A DNA stretch of 64,000 nucleotides. Source: Microbaculum marinisediminis. GTDB lineage: Bacteria > Pseudomonadota > Alphaproteobacteria > Rhizobiales > Tepidamorphaceae. This document shows positions 10,423 to 19,139 of the stretch, in pieces (within the stretch, counting starts at the first letter, position 1; the number at the start of each line of letters is the position of its first letter). The notes below the pieces were generated by a model. That model had not been told where the DNA came from and searched no databases. It saw only the letters and a list, made by a program, of their open reading frames with translations. The DNA lies in NCBI RefSeq assembly GCF_025397915.1, contig NZ_JALIDZ010000012.1, positions 62,001-126,000 of the forward strand. The letters are read 5' to 3'. A program made the translations under genes and the position numbers.

Positions 10423-10692
10423 CGCGGAGTGATCAGTCGTAACGTTCCGGAGGGACAGGGAATTGCGCGGATCGACATGGTAGTGTCGTGGTGGCGACCG
10501 ACGCCAGCCACACGCGTCCCGAACCATGGCGGATATTCGTGAAGAATTGCTTCAGGTCCGGATCGCTGGACTGCCGCTTACCGTATGTCCTGTCGACCGT
10601 GGCACCGGACCGGGACGCCTTTGCACGTCCCGGTCCGATACGCGAACCAAAAGATGGGGCAACGTGCCGCATCCTTCCGGATTCGCAACGAT

Positions 10693-10899
10693 CTAGAAAT
10701 CCGCGCCTTCCAGCTTGGCGATCAGCGCGTTGCGGTCTTCTACCGATTTGATCCGCACCGTCAGTGCCGTGCTTTTCGACGGCACCTGCGGCGGCAACGA
10801 AAACGCGACATCAGGCAGGGCCTCGGCCGCCCACTGTTTGAAGCGGGGCAGCTTGTTCGGGCCGCGGAGAGGAAAGGTGTGGCTGTATCTGAAGCTCAT
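10693..10899 (-). CDS. small conserved-looking protein, 68 residues
   Basis: A short gene with a strong ribosome site AAAGGAG six bases before the ATG at 10899, which makes it credible despite its size. The product MSFRYSHTFPLRGPNKLP... has no signal peptide or membrane segment. It ends in a basic/acidic region (VRIKSVEDRNALIAKLEG) that could form a helix. I do not recognise the family. It is alone, 211 bases after the Nudix gene and reading the same way, so it may share that transcript. Confidence 0.62.
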   Translation of the reverse strand: MSFRYSHTFPLRGPNKLPRFKQWAAEALPDVAFSLPPQVPSKSTALTVRIKSVEDRNALIAKLEGADF

Positions 10900-11110
10900 T
10901 GCTGGCTCCTTTCTGCAAATGCAGGGAACCGCCCGCGCACACCCGTGCGCGGCGCCGGTTCTCCAGTTCTCGATTTCGGGGTGACGGTCTGTCCTGGTGC
11001 CGCTCTTGCCATCGCAGGTAGCGACACCAGGCTGTCAGCCGATTTTCGGGTTGCCTTTGAGAAGAGCAGATGTCGCGGCGCGGACGCGCAGCATGCCCGA
11101 TGTTTCGACG

Positions 11111-11614
11111 TCACTGTCCATCGGGACACCGTTCCGTCTGCACCATTGTGTCCGGCCGCCCCTTGCCGCGGGACCGGACGAAATCGGCAAGCTCGGCATC
11201 GTCGAGCCGGTCGGCGGCCTCCTCCACGGAGAACCAGCGACGCTGCCTCTGCTCCTGCTCCCGCCAGGTGCTCAGCGTGCCGTGCACCCTCATGCCGAAC
11301 ACGGTGACGCGGCACGGCTCGACCGAGCCGTCGTCCAGGGTTTTCATATAGAGATAGTCGGTCAGCGGGCCGGGATGGATGTCGCCGATCACCCCGGCCT
11401 CCTCGAACGCCTCGCGCGAGGCGGCAATGACCGGCGGCTGATCCTCGATCGGCCATCCCTTGGGTATGATCCAGCGCCCTCGCCTGCGCGAGGTGATCAG
11501 CAGGATCCGCATCTTCCCGTCGCGCCGCGTGCGCCAGGGCAGCACACCGAACTGCTGCAACGCGGCGCCATCGGTATCGGAATCCGACGGACCGACCCAT
11601 GTCTCGACAGTCAT
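11111..11614 (-). CDS. Nudix hydrolase
   Basis: A 167-residue protein with the Nudix fold, which cleaves nucleoside diphosphates linked to another moiety using a divalent metal. The Nudix box spans residues 53-75, from G53 through REAFEEAGV. The first Glu of the box is replaced by Gln59, while the metal-binding REAFEE helix is intact. The preceding RWIIPKGWP resembles the diphosphoinositol/diadenosine polyphosphate branch, but the substrate cannot be read from sequence. The ATG at 11614 has a GAGGGAGG ribosome site and overlaps the stop of the upstream zinc-ribbon gene as ATGA, so the two are translationally coupled. Confidence 0.88.
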   Translation of the reverse strand: MTVETWVGPSDSDTDGAALQQFGVLPWRTRRDGKMRILLITSRRRGRWIIPKGWPIEDQPPVIAASREAFEEAGVIGDIHPGPLTDYLYMKTLDDGSVEPCRVTVFGMRVHGTLSTWREQEQRQRRWFSVEEAADRLDDAELADFVRSRGKGRPDTMVQTERCPDGQ

Positions 11615-11799
11615 TGCAGGCCTCCCTCGCCAAGCGACGAACCGGACGCCGGCGGAGACTCCCGCTTGGTATCGGTGCGCGGAGTCGCGAGTTGCGTCGG
11701 AACGGCTTTGAGGGTCTTGCACCACGGGCAGCGGTTGGCCGCGAGTGGAAGCTGCCTGTTGCAGGCGGGACAGAATGGACGGGATCGGGAAAGGGCCAT
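11611..11799 (-). CDS. small zinc-ribbon protein coupled to the Nudix hydrolase
   Basis: A 62-residue product with a four-cysteine zinc ribbon (Cys10, Cys13, Cys24, Cys27; CPAC and CPWC) and a polar, probably disordered C-terminal half. The ATG at 11799 has GGAG seven bases upstream. A longer reading upstream has no ribosome site. The stop overlaps the Nudix start by four bases (ATGA), supporting a real gene. Function is unknown; it could bind RNA or protein. Base composition is like its neighbours. Confidence 0.6.
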   Translation of the reverse strand: MALSRSRPFCPACNRQLPLAANRCPWCKTLKAVPTQLATPRTDTKRESPPASGSSLGEGGLQ

Positions 11800-12076
11800 G
11801 AATTCGCTCCGACGCGACGACGCGTGAGCGTCGCAGAAATGAACCGCGGTTCTTGAAGATTGGTCCCCGGAGCGGAGGAAGTATTGCGGCGTTATGGGTT
11901 CACGGGACGCCCGCTCCGGGTTGCAGAGCGTGGTTGATCCGTGAGCCTCGATGTCCTGACGAGCGTTCTCATGCACATGCTGTCCATCTAGGCATCGATT
12001 GTGGCGAATTGAAGGGCCAGCTCTGTCCCGCCGCCTTATTTCCCACTTTATTTCAGTGCGTTACGCGGGTCGCCCG

Positions 12077-12916
12077 CTATTGCCCGGCGCCAGCGCACGA
12101 GAGCGAGGCCGGGCGCGCGGCCGCGTGTTTGCCTTCCCATCGCGGGTCGCGAAGTACGCGCCTGGCGCTGACCTGGAAAACGCTTTCGACAAGCGCGTCC
12201 GTGAGCACCGCACTTACCGGTCCGTCGGCGACAATGCGTCCTTCGGCGACGACGATGATCCGGTCCGCGTAATCCGCGGCCAGGTTGAGATCGTGCAGTA
12301 TCGCCAGCCCGCCGCCACCGGCGCGGACATGCTCGCGCGCGATGTCGAGGATCCGGAACTGGTGACGGATGTCGAGGCTCGCCGTCGGCTCGTCGAGGAA
12401 CAGCCAGTTGGCGACCTCGCCTTCTCCAGCCCGCTCCGCTGATGACCACTCCACCGCCGGCCCGAGCTGGCAGAGCACGCGGGCAAGCTGAACGCGCTGC
12501 TGTTCGCCGCCGGACAGCCGCTGATAGTACCGCGCCTCGTAGCCGACGAGATCGACCTGCCGCAGCATGTCGCTGATCGTCGCTTTCGCTGCCCGGCTTG
12601 CGTTCGCGCCGGCCCGCAAACCGAGCGCCACCACCTCGTGCACCGTGAACGGGAACGCCAGATGCTGGGACTGCGAGAGGACCGCGCGCCGCCGGGCCAG
12701 ATTGCGTCCGTCCCAACGCGCGATCGGCGTGCCGTGGAAACGGACCTCGCCCGATGAGGGCTCGAGATCGCCGATCAGCGTGCGCAACAGCGTCGTCTTG
12801 CCGGCGCCGTTCGGACCGATGATGACGGTGAACTCCGCCGGCGACAGACGCAGGCTTGCTCCCTTCAGCACCTCCCGCCCCGCGAGGCGAACCGTTACCG
12901 AATCGGCTTCCAGCAT
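12077..12916 (-). CDS. hmuV: haem ABC importer ATPase HmuV
   Basis: The cytoplasmic ATPase of the haem importer powers HmuU. The product is 279 residues with Walker A GPNGAGKTT near residue 37, Q-loop region LSQSQHLAFPFTV, signature LSGGEQQRVQLARVL, Walker B LFLDEP and the H-loop in ILHDLNLAADYADR. This residue pattern matches HmuV/BtuD-type ATPases of haem and siderophore systems. The ATG at 12916 is one base after the hmuU stop. It is the last gene of the minus-strand hmuTUV unit. Confidence 0.95.
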   Translation of the reverse strand: MLEADSVTVRLAGREVLKGASLRLSPAEFTVIIGPNGAGKTTLLRTLIGDLEPSSGEVRFHGTPIARWDGRNLARRRAVLSQSQHLAFPFTVHEVVALGLRAGANASRAAKATISDMLRQVDLVGYEARYYQRLSGGEQQRVQLARVLCQLGPAVEWSSAERAGEGEVANWLFLDEPTASLDIRHQFRILDIAREHVRAGGGGLAILHDLNLAADYADRIIVVAEGRIVADGPVSAVLTDALVESVFQVSARRVLRDPRWEGKHAAARPASLSCAGAGQ

Positions 12917-12917
12917 C

Positions 12918-13982
12918 TCAGAGATCCACGATCGAGCGCTGCCGGAGCAGCAGCCAAAGGAAGAACGGCGCACCGAGGATCGCCGTGACGATGCCGATCG
13001 GCAGTTCCGCCGGCGCCACCACCGTGCGTGCGATCATGTCCGCCCCCACCAGCAGGACCGCACCGAGTAACGCGCAGGTCGGCAGCAGCCCCGCGTGACG
13101 CGGGCCGATGACCAGGCGCAGCAGATGAGGCACGACGATGCCGATGAAGCCAATGGGTCCGGCCACGGCGACCGAGGCGCCGACGGCCGCGGCGACCGCG
13201 AAGATCGCCAGCCTCTTGACCGACTGGACCGGCGTGCCGAGATGGCGCGCCTCCCCTTCCCCGAGCAGCATGGCGTCGAGCCCAGCGGCCAGTCCCGGCA
13301 AGACGGCCAGCACAAGAATCAGGAACATCGTGGCGACCCCGACCTTCTCCCACGTCGCACCGGTCAGGCTGCCGAGCGTCCAGAAGGTGAAGTCGCGAAG
13401 CTGCCGGTCGTCGGAAACGAAAATCAGCATGCCCGTCGCCGCCCCGGCGAGCGCGCCTATGGCGATTCCGGCGAGCAGCATGGTGGCGACCGACGTGCGC
13501 CCCTGCCGCGTCGCGATGGCGTAGAGCAGGGTCGTGGTGATCAGCCCGCCGATGAAGGCGGCGAGCGGCAGCATACAGAAGGCCAATCCGCCGAGAACCG
13601 CGCCGAGCGTCCCGGCACCCAGCACGATCACCGTCACCGCGGCGAGCGCGGACCCGGCGGTCACGCCGACGAGCCCCGGATCGGCCAGGGGATTGCGGAA
13701 CAGCCCCTGCATGACGGCACCGGAGACCGCGAGCGCGGCGCCGACGACGAGGCCGAGTAGCGTCCGCGGCAGCCGGATGTCGAGAACGATCATCGTGTCG
13801 CCGGCGCGCTCGCCGATGTCGAAGAGCGCCCTGGCCGCGCCGGCTGGGGTGAACCCGCTCGGGCCGACGGCAAGCGAAAGGAACCCGGTGACGACGACGA
13901 GACAAGCCAGCACGCCGCCCAGCAGAACGGCATGGCCGGAGCGGTCTCCCGGGGAGCGCCGCAGCGAGATGGCCAGGCTCAT
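12918..13982 (-). CDS. hmuU: haem ABC importer permease HmuU
   Basis: A FecCD-type inner-membrane permease of 354 residues with about nine to ten hydrophobic helices. Family features include RLPRTLLGLVVGAALAVSG near residue 70, GLFRNPLADPGLVGVTAG and the coupling region GPIGFIGIVVPHLLR. The ATG at 13982 overlaps the hmuT stop as ATGA, which sets the start over one five codons upstream. It forms the importer with HmuV and takes haem from HmuT. Confidence 0.95.
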   Translation of the reverse strand: MSLAISLRRSPGDRSGHAVLLGGVLACLVVVTGFLSLAVGPSGFTPAGAARALFDIGERAGDTMIVLDIRLPRTLLGLVVGAALAVSGAVMQGLFRNPLADPGLVGVTAGSALAAVTVIVLGAGTLGAVLGGLAFCMLPLAAFIGGLITTTLLYAIATRQGRTSVATMLLAGIAIGALAGAATGMLIFVSDDRQLRDFTFWTLGSLTGATWEKVGVATMFLILVLAVLPGLAAGLDAMLLGEGEARHLGTPVQSVKRLAIFAVAAAVGASVAVAGPIGFIGIVVPHLLRLVIGPRHAGLLPTCALLGAVLLVGADMIARTVVAPAELPIGIVTAILGAPFFLWLLLRQRSIVDL

Positions 13983-14995
13983 TGCGCCGTCGCCCATGCG
14001 CGCGCAGGCAATTCGGGCAGGTCGTGCCCAGGATGGATCGCCGCAGCGAGATCGCGGACCGCATGGGCGACACGCGGACCGAAGCCGAGCAGGTAAAGCC
14101 CGTCCATCGCGACGATCCGGCCGTCCTGCGCCGCCGGCGTATGCGACAGCGCCGGATGCGACCGGACCTCTTCGAGGCTCGCCGCGTGATCACCCCGGGC
14201 CATCATGACGATGACCTCGGGCGCGGCTTCCAGCACCGCTTCGTCGTTGACCGGCTTGAAGCCGGAGAAGCCCGACAATGCGTTTTCCGCCCCGGCCAGT
14301 TCGATCATGGCGGCGGCCGACGTGCCCTCGCCTGCCGCCATCACGCGGCCATTGGCGAGCGACAGAATGAACAGGACTTTCGCGGGGCTTTCGATCCGGC
14401 CAACGGCCTCCCGAACGACGGCGAGATCGGCCGCCACCGCGCCTGCCAGCGCCTCACCGGCCTCCTCCGCGCCCATCGCCTTCGAAACGAATCGGATCTT
14501 GTCGGCGACGCCACCGGCGTCGGCCCGGCTCGGCACCAGCACGAACGGAACGGACGCGGTTTCCAGGAGCGCGATCGCCTCGGGCGGTCCGGCGCCGTCC
14601 TCGGCGAGGATCAGGCTCGGCTCCGTCGACAGCAGGCCTTCCGGCGACAGCGCCCGCATGTAGCCGACATCGGGCTTCTCGGCGAGCGCGCGCGGCGGAT
14701 AGAGGCTCGTCGTGTCGATCGCCACGATTCGGTCATCAAGGCCGAGCGCGTAGAGGATCTCCGTGACCGCCCCGCCGACCGAGACGACTCGACCGCGATC
14801 TTCGACGACCACCGGGCGTCCCGAGGCATCGGTTATCTCCACCGGGTTCGAGTGGGCGATTTCGGAATGGGCAGTTTGGGACTGGGCCGGTCCGGCGGCG
14901 ATGAATAGGGCCAGAGCGCCTGGCATCACCGATCGCAAACAACGGCCGGCCAAGGCATGCGAGGCAAACGATCGAGGCCCTTCGGGCACGGTCAT
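13979..14995 (-). CDS. hmuT: periplasmic haem-binding protein HmuT
   Basis: The substrate-binding protein of the haem importer, 338 residues, with a signal peptide ending near residue 40 (AAGPAQSQ). The chain has the class III binding-protein pattern, including VVSVGGAVTEILYALGLDDRIVAID and EPSLILAEDGAGPP. The ATG at 14995 follows GGGAGA at seven bases. It is the first gene of hmuTUV and is divergent from hmuR across a 228-bp control region, so both units are probably iron-controlled together. Confidence 0.93.
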   Translation of the reverse strand: MTVPEGPRSFASHALAGRCLRSVMPGALALFIAAGPAQSQTAHSEIAHSNPVEITDASGRPVVVEDRGRVVSVGGAVTEILYALGLDDRIVAIDTTSLYPPRALAEKPDVGYMRALSPEGLLSTEPSLILAEDGAGPPEAIALLETASVPFVLVPSRADAGGVADKIRFVSKAMGAEEAGEALAGAVAADLAVVREAVGRIESPAKVLFILSLANGRVMAAGEGTSAAAMIELAGAENALSGFSGFKPVNDEAVLEAAPEVIVMMARGDHAASLEEVRSHPALSHTPAAQDGRIVAMDGLYLLGFGPRVAHAVRDLAAAIHPGHDLPELPARAWATAQ

Positions 14996-15052
14996 GGGCG
15001 GTCTCCCGGTTCGAAAAAAGGGACTCACGAACGAGGCGCTGATACGCCTTCC

Positions 15053-15084
15053 ATTAAACTTGACTGTAATAGTCGTATTAAACT
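15053..15084. promoter_or_regulatory. possible iron-response operator between hmuT and hmuR
   Basis: An AT-rich island in an otherwise GC-rich region. The direct repeat ATTAAACT at 15053-15060 and 15077-15084 (24-base period) flanks the inverted repeat GACT-GTAAT-AGTC (15062-15074). The core TGACTGTAATAGTCG is one base from the TGA-N9-TCA pattern I recall for RirA boxes. The placement between divergent haem uptake genes suits a shared iron regulator, but which one is not certain. Confidence 0.5.
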
Positions 15085-15223
15085 AGAACGCAAGCTATTG
15101 GCAATCGACGCCTCCCGCCGGAGACCGTCGAACGCCGCTGTCAGCAAGCCAAAGACCCTCAGGTTGAGTAGCAAGCCGCGCTTTTTCCAGAAGGCGCTTT
15201 CGCTAGTCGCACTGGGGGCTCAG

Positions 15224-17416
15224 ATGACGCTGCACCGCAACCGTTTCCGCACTTTCCGTTCCACCTTGCTTCTGTCGACGGCGCTTGCCGTCGCCGCCGG
15301 CGCGGCCGGCGCACAGGAAGCCGACGTCACTAACGTCCACCTCGACGAGATCACCATCGTTCCCTCCAAGACGGAGGAAGAAGCGGTCGATTCGCTGGCG
15401 TCGGTGAGCGTCGTCAATCAGTCGGAGCTGCAGATCCTGCAGCCGACCACAACCCAGGACATCTTCTTCGGGATGCCGAACGTCACCGTCGGCGTGTCGC
15501 AGGATGCAAGCCACGCCGGCTCGAGCTTCAACATCCGCGGCCTGCAGGATTTCGGCCGCGTACAGGTGATCCTCGATGGCGCCCGCAACAATTTCCAGCG
15601 CAACGACCACGGCGCGACCTCCACGGTCTGGATCGAGCCGGAGATGATCAACGCCGTGACCGTGGTGCGCGGACCCGTCTCGAACACCTACGGCTCCGGC
15701 GCCATCGGCGGCGTCATCGTCTTCGAGACCAAGTCGGCATCCGACTTCCTGAAGCCCGACGAGACGATCGCCGGTTCGATCAAGGGCCGCTACGAGACCA
15801 ATGGCGACGGCAGGACGACCGCGGCAACCGGGGCGGCGCGCATCGGCGAGGCCTTCGACGTGATCGGCAATGTCGTCTACCGCGCGGCCGACGACTACGA
15901 GGACGGCAACGGCATGACCGTCCCCTATTCGCGCTACGACGTGCTGGGCGGTCTGGCCAAGGCCCGGTTCCGCCCCGCCGACGGCCACGAGATCACGCTG
16001 GGCTGGGTCGGCAACCACGACAACTGGTACGAATCCGGCACCGTTCAGGACGTCACGCTGGACGAGAATACCTTTACCGGCAAGTACACCTTCTCCACGC
16101 CCGACAATCCCTGGATCGACCTCACCGTCAGCGGATTCCACGTCGACGCGGATCAGTCGCAGACCTCGCAGGATCCCGCGTTCCGCTACAATCCGGCAAC
16201 GGGCCTGCCGGTGTTCGTGCCCGCCGGCGCAACCCGCGAGTTCACCCTGCAGACGACCGGTTTCGACGGCTGGAACACGTCGCGCTTCGACACCGGGCCG
16301 CTACGTCACGCGGTGACCTACGGCGGCGACTGGTTCCGCGACACCGCGGAGACAATCGATCCGCTGAGCGGCGCGCAGGTCTACAATCCATCCGGCAAGC
16401 GCACCGCATACGGCGCCTACATCCAGGATCAGATCGAGTACTCGAACTGGCTGGAGGTGATCGGCGCCCTGCGCTGGGACGGCTATGAGCTCACCGGCAG
16501 CGGCGTCGACAATTCCGACGCCCGCGTTTCGCCGCGCCTCACCATCGGCGTGAAGCCGTTCGAGGAATCCTTCCTGCACGACGTCCAGATCTACGGCACC
16601 TACGCGGAGGGCTACCGCTCGCCGAGCATCATCGAGACGCTGATGACCGGCCTGCATCCCTCCGGCGTCGCATTCCCGTTCCTGCCCAATCCGAACCTGG
16701 TCCCGGAAACGGCGAAGACCTGGGAAATCGGCATCAACGTCAAGCGCGACGACGTGCTGGCGCCCGGTGACGGCTTCCGGATGAAGGCGGCATGGTTCCA
16801 CAACGACGTCGACGACTATATCGGCCTCACCTACCTGTCGCCCTTCGATCCGACGGCCGGCTGCGCCTTCGTGCCGCTTCCCTGGTCGATCCCGATCTGC
16901 GCGCAATACCAGAACTTCGACCGGGTCGAGATCCAGGGCTTCGAACTGGAGGCGGTCTACGATACCGGCTGGATGTTCGCGAGCCTCCAGGGCTCGGCGA
17001 TCACCGGGCGGGACTTTTCGACCTCGCCCGCCTCGCCGCTCCTGTCGGTGCCGCCCGACCAGGTCACCGGCCGCCTCGGCTTCCGCATGCTCGACGAAAA
17101 GCTGACCTTCGGGGGCGAGCTGCAGATGGTGCGACCCTATCGGGTCGGGAACTACGCGACCAACCCGGTGCTGCAGAGCTCGATCATCGACGGCTACGAG
17201 CTGGTGAACCTGTTCGCCTCCTACGCGCCGAACGACAACCTGCGCTTCGACGTCCGATTGGAGAACGTCTTCGACGTCGCCTACGGGAATTACCTCAACG
17301 TCGCCGCCGGATCGCCCATTCTCGAGCAGGGCTTCAACGCCAAGTTCGCCGCGACCCTGCGCTTCGGCGTGGACGGTGAGGAGCTGCCGGACGAGCCGGC
17401 CGCCTACAAGCCGTAA
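15224..17416 (+). CDS. hmuR: TonB-dependent outer-membrane haem receptor
   Basis: A 730-residue outer-membrane gated barrel for haem or haemoprotein-bound haem. It has a signal peptide (ALAVAAGAAGAQ, cleaved near residue 30), a TonB-box-like stretch LDEITIVPSK, and the plug domain with VTVGVSQDASHAGSSFNIRG and TYGSGAIGGVIVFET. The barrel includes the haem-receptor NPNL motif in LPNPNLVPETAKTWE, preceded by a YAEGYRSPSI segment (FRAP-like region). The C-terminus AKFAATLRFGVDG is near the end. The ATG at 15224 was chosen because it starts the signal peptide; the long reading upstream crosses the control region. Assignment to the haemoglobin/haem receptor branch rests on the NPNL/FRAP-like region and the neighbours. 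Confidence 0.92.
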   Translation: MTLHRNRFRTFRSTLLLSTALAVAAGAAGAQEADVTNVHLDEITIVPSKTEEEAVDSLASVSVVNQSELQILQPTTTQDIFFGMPNVTVGVSQDASHAGSSFNIRGLQDFGRVQVILDGARNNFQRNDHGATSTVWIEPEMINAVTVVRGPVSNTYGSGAIGGVIVFETKSASDFLKPDETIAGSIKGRYETNGDGRTTAATGAARIGEAFDVIGNVVYRAADDYEDGNGMTVPYSRYDVLGGLAKARFRPADGHEITLGWVGNHDNWYESGTVQDVTLDENTFTGKYTFSTPDNPWIDLTVSGFHVDADQSQTSQDPAFRYNPATGLPVFVPAGATREFTLQTTGFDGWNTSRFDTGPLRHAVTYGGDWFRDTAETIDPLSGAQVYNPSGKRTAYGAYIQDQIEYSNWLEVIGALRWDGYELTGSGVDNSDARVSPRLTIGVKPFEESFLHDVQIYGTYAEGYRSPSIIETLMTGLHPSGVAFPFLPNPNLVPETAKTWEIGINVKRDDVLAPGDGFRMKAAWFHNDVDDYIGLTYLSPFDPTAGCAFVPLPWSIPICAQYQNFDRVEIQGFELEAVYDTGWMFASLQGSAITGRDFSTSPASPLLSVPPDQVTGRLGFRMLDEKLTFGGELQMVRPYRVGNYATNPVLQSSIIDGYELVNLFASYAPNDNLRFDVRLENVFDVAYGNYLNVAAGSPILEQGFNAKFAATLRFGVDGEELPDEPAAYKP

Positions 17417-17434
17417 TCTTCGGGAGCCCACACC

Positions 17435-17965
17435 ATGAACGCCCGCGAGCCCGTAACCGGAAACGCCCCCCTGTCGCACGGCAGGGGGCCAATCCCCCGG
17501 TCCCGAAGCCGGTCTCGGCTTTCGTTCCTGGCCGCTATCGCCATGCTGGCGCTCCCGCTCCTGCCGGTCGGCGCCGGTTCGGCGAACGGCAAAGAGACAG
17601 CAATTCTGGTCGAGCTCAACCGGCTCGAAACGGTCGAGACCGCCTGCCGGCTGAGTTTCGTTCTGACCAATGGCCTGGACGTTTCCATCGAGACCCTCTC
17701 GGTCGAAGCGGTGTTGTTCGACACAGACGATCGTGTCGACCGGTTCCTCCTGCTGAAGACCCGCCCCTTGCCAAGCGGGCGTACGCGCGTCCAACAATTC
17801 GACGTGGCCAGCCTGTCCTGCGGACGAATCGCGCGCATCCTGCTCAATGATGTGACCGCATGCTCGGGCGACGGTCTGACGCCTTCGGCCTGTCTCGCCG
17901 CGCTCCGGCCGGCCAGTCGGGCGGACGTGCCCTTTACGACCGTGCTCGCCCCGATGGGTGACTAG
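17435..17965 (+). CDS. secreted protein of the haem locus, function unknown
   Basis: A 176-residue protein with an Arg-rich N-terminus (RSRSRSRLSF) and a hydrophobic stretch at about 29-48, a long export signal that could be Tat-like although no clear twin-arginine consensus is present. The mature part has pairs of cysteines (CRLSF, SLSCGR, ACSGD, SACLAAL) that could form disulfides. It sits 18 bases after hmuR and 12 bases before exbB with good ribosome sites, so it belongs to the haem/TonB operon. I do not know its function; a periplasmic haem chaperone or a partner of the TonB complex are possible. Confidence 0.78.
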   Translation: MNAREPVTGNAPLSHGRGPIPRSRSRSRLSFLAAIAMLALPLLPVGAGSANGKETAILVELNRLETVETACRLSFVLTNGLDVSIETLSVEAVLFDTDDRVDRFLLLKTRPLPSGRTRVQQFDVASLSCGRIARILLNDVTACSGDGLTPSACLAALRPASRADVPFTTVLAPMGD

Positions 17966-17977
17966 TCAGGAGAAGAC

Positions 17978-18748
17978 ATGGACGAGACAACCGCACCTTC
18001 CGCGCCATTGCCCGGGCCCGGCCTCGCCGACGACGGCGTCGGCGGCGCAATCCTCTCGGGCCTGCATCAGATCCTGGACCTGGGAGGTCCGATCGTCGCG
18101 CTGTTGCTGGTCCTGTCCGTGATCGCCCTGACGATCGCGCTGGTGAAGGCCTGGCAATTCGTGCGTCTGCGGCCCGCGCGGATCCACCTGATCGCCGCCG
18201 TCGAGCGCTGGCGTCGCGGCGAGACCCGGCTGGCTGCCGAACAGGCCGCCCTCTGGAGCGGTCCCCTCGCCGCCGTCGTCAATAGCGCCATGACCGGACT
18301 TCTCTCCGGCGCGAGCGAGGATCACGTCCGCGAAGACGTCGAGCAGACCGCCGACGAGGCCGTCGGCGAGCTGCGCGCCTATCTGCGCGGGCTCGAGGCG
18401 ATTGCCCAGGCCGCGCCGCTGCTCGGGCTCCTGGGCACCGTCATCGGCATGATCGACGCCTTCCGAGTGCTGGAATCGAGCGGCGGCGATGTCGACCCGG
18501 CCGGGCTGGCCGGCGGTATCTGGGTCGCACTTCTGACGACGGCCGTCGGCCTCGCCGTAGCGATTCCCGCGGCACTCCTGTTGCACTGGTTCGACGGGCG
18601 CGTGGACGGCGAACGGCGGACGATCGAGCGACTTGCGACCTTGGTCCTGACCAACCCGCCGCTGGCCGACGAGGCGGCGGATCCGGCGACAGCGGCTCCG
18701 GCGACGGTCGCGTTGCATCCGACAGCGGGCCGCGGCCATGCGCACTAG
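17978..18748 (+). CDS. exbB: TonB-system proton channel protein ExbB
   Basis: A MotA/TolQ/ExbB-family inner-membrane protein that forms the proton channel energising TonB. It has 256 residues, three membrane helices (about 35-58, 148-170, 185-206) and the conserved GLLGTVIGMIDAF and GGIWVALLTTAVGLAVAIPA segments. An AGGAG site precedes the ATG. The end overlaps exbD by 11 bases, so the stoichiometry is probably set by coupled translation. Confidence 0.94.
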   Translation: MDETTAPSAPLPGPGLADDGVGGAILSGLHQILDLGGPIVALLLVLSVIALTIALVKAWQFVRLRPARIHLIAAVERWRRGETRLAAEQAALWSGPLAAVVNSAMTGLLSGASEDHVREDVEQTADEAVGELRAYLRGLEAIAQAAPLLGLLGTVIGMIDAFRVLESSGGDVDPAGLAGGIWVALLTTAVGLAVAIPAALLLHWFDGRVDGERRTIERLATLVLTNPPLADEAADPATAAPATVALHPTAGRGHAH

Positions 18749-19130
18749 GTCCCTGCCCTCCATACGGCGAACGACCAGTCTGACGGCACTGGTCGACGTC
18801 GTCTTCCTTCTGCTCCTGTTCTTCATGCTGGCGTCGAGTTTCTCGCGCTTCTCCGAGATCGACGTGACCCTCGGCGGCAGCGGTGCCCCCGATATGCCGG
18901 TCGCGGAGCTGGCCAATGTCCTGCTCACGGTCGATGCGGATCGCCGTTTTGCCGTAAACGGTTTCGCCGTCGCCGCGGATACGCTTGCCGAGACCTTGCG
19001 CGACCTCGGCTCGGCCGAGACCCAGCGGATCCTGCTCAGGCCGACGACCCGGGCGACGGCGCAGGATATCATCACGGCGCTGGAAACCGCGCGCGGCGCG
19101 CGCGCCGGCGACGTCGTTCTGGTGCACTGA
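18738..19130 (+). CDS. exbD: ExbD, canonical copy
   Basis: A 130-residue ExbD/TolR-type protein with a short cytoplasmic N-terminus, one membrane helix (about 17-36) and a periplasmic domain. The helix contains the essential proton-carrying acid Asp20 in TALVDVVFLLLLFF, corresponding to the conserved Asp of ExbD. It overlaps exbB and is followed nine bases later by a second exbD-like gene. Confidence 0.94.
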   Translation: MRTRSLPSIRRTTSLTALVDVVFLLLLFFMLASSFSRFSEIDVTLGGSGAPDMPVAELANVLLTVDADRRFAVNGFAVAADTLAETLRDLGSAETQRILLRPTTRATAQDIITALETARGARAGDVVLVH

Positions 19131-19139
19131 GGCGGATCG

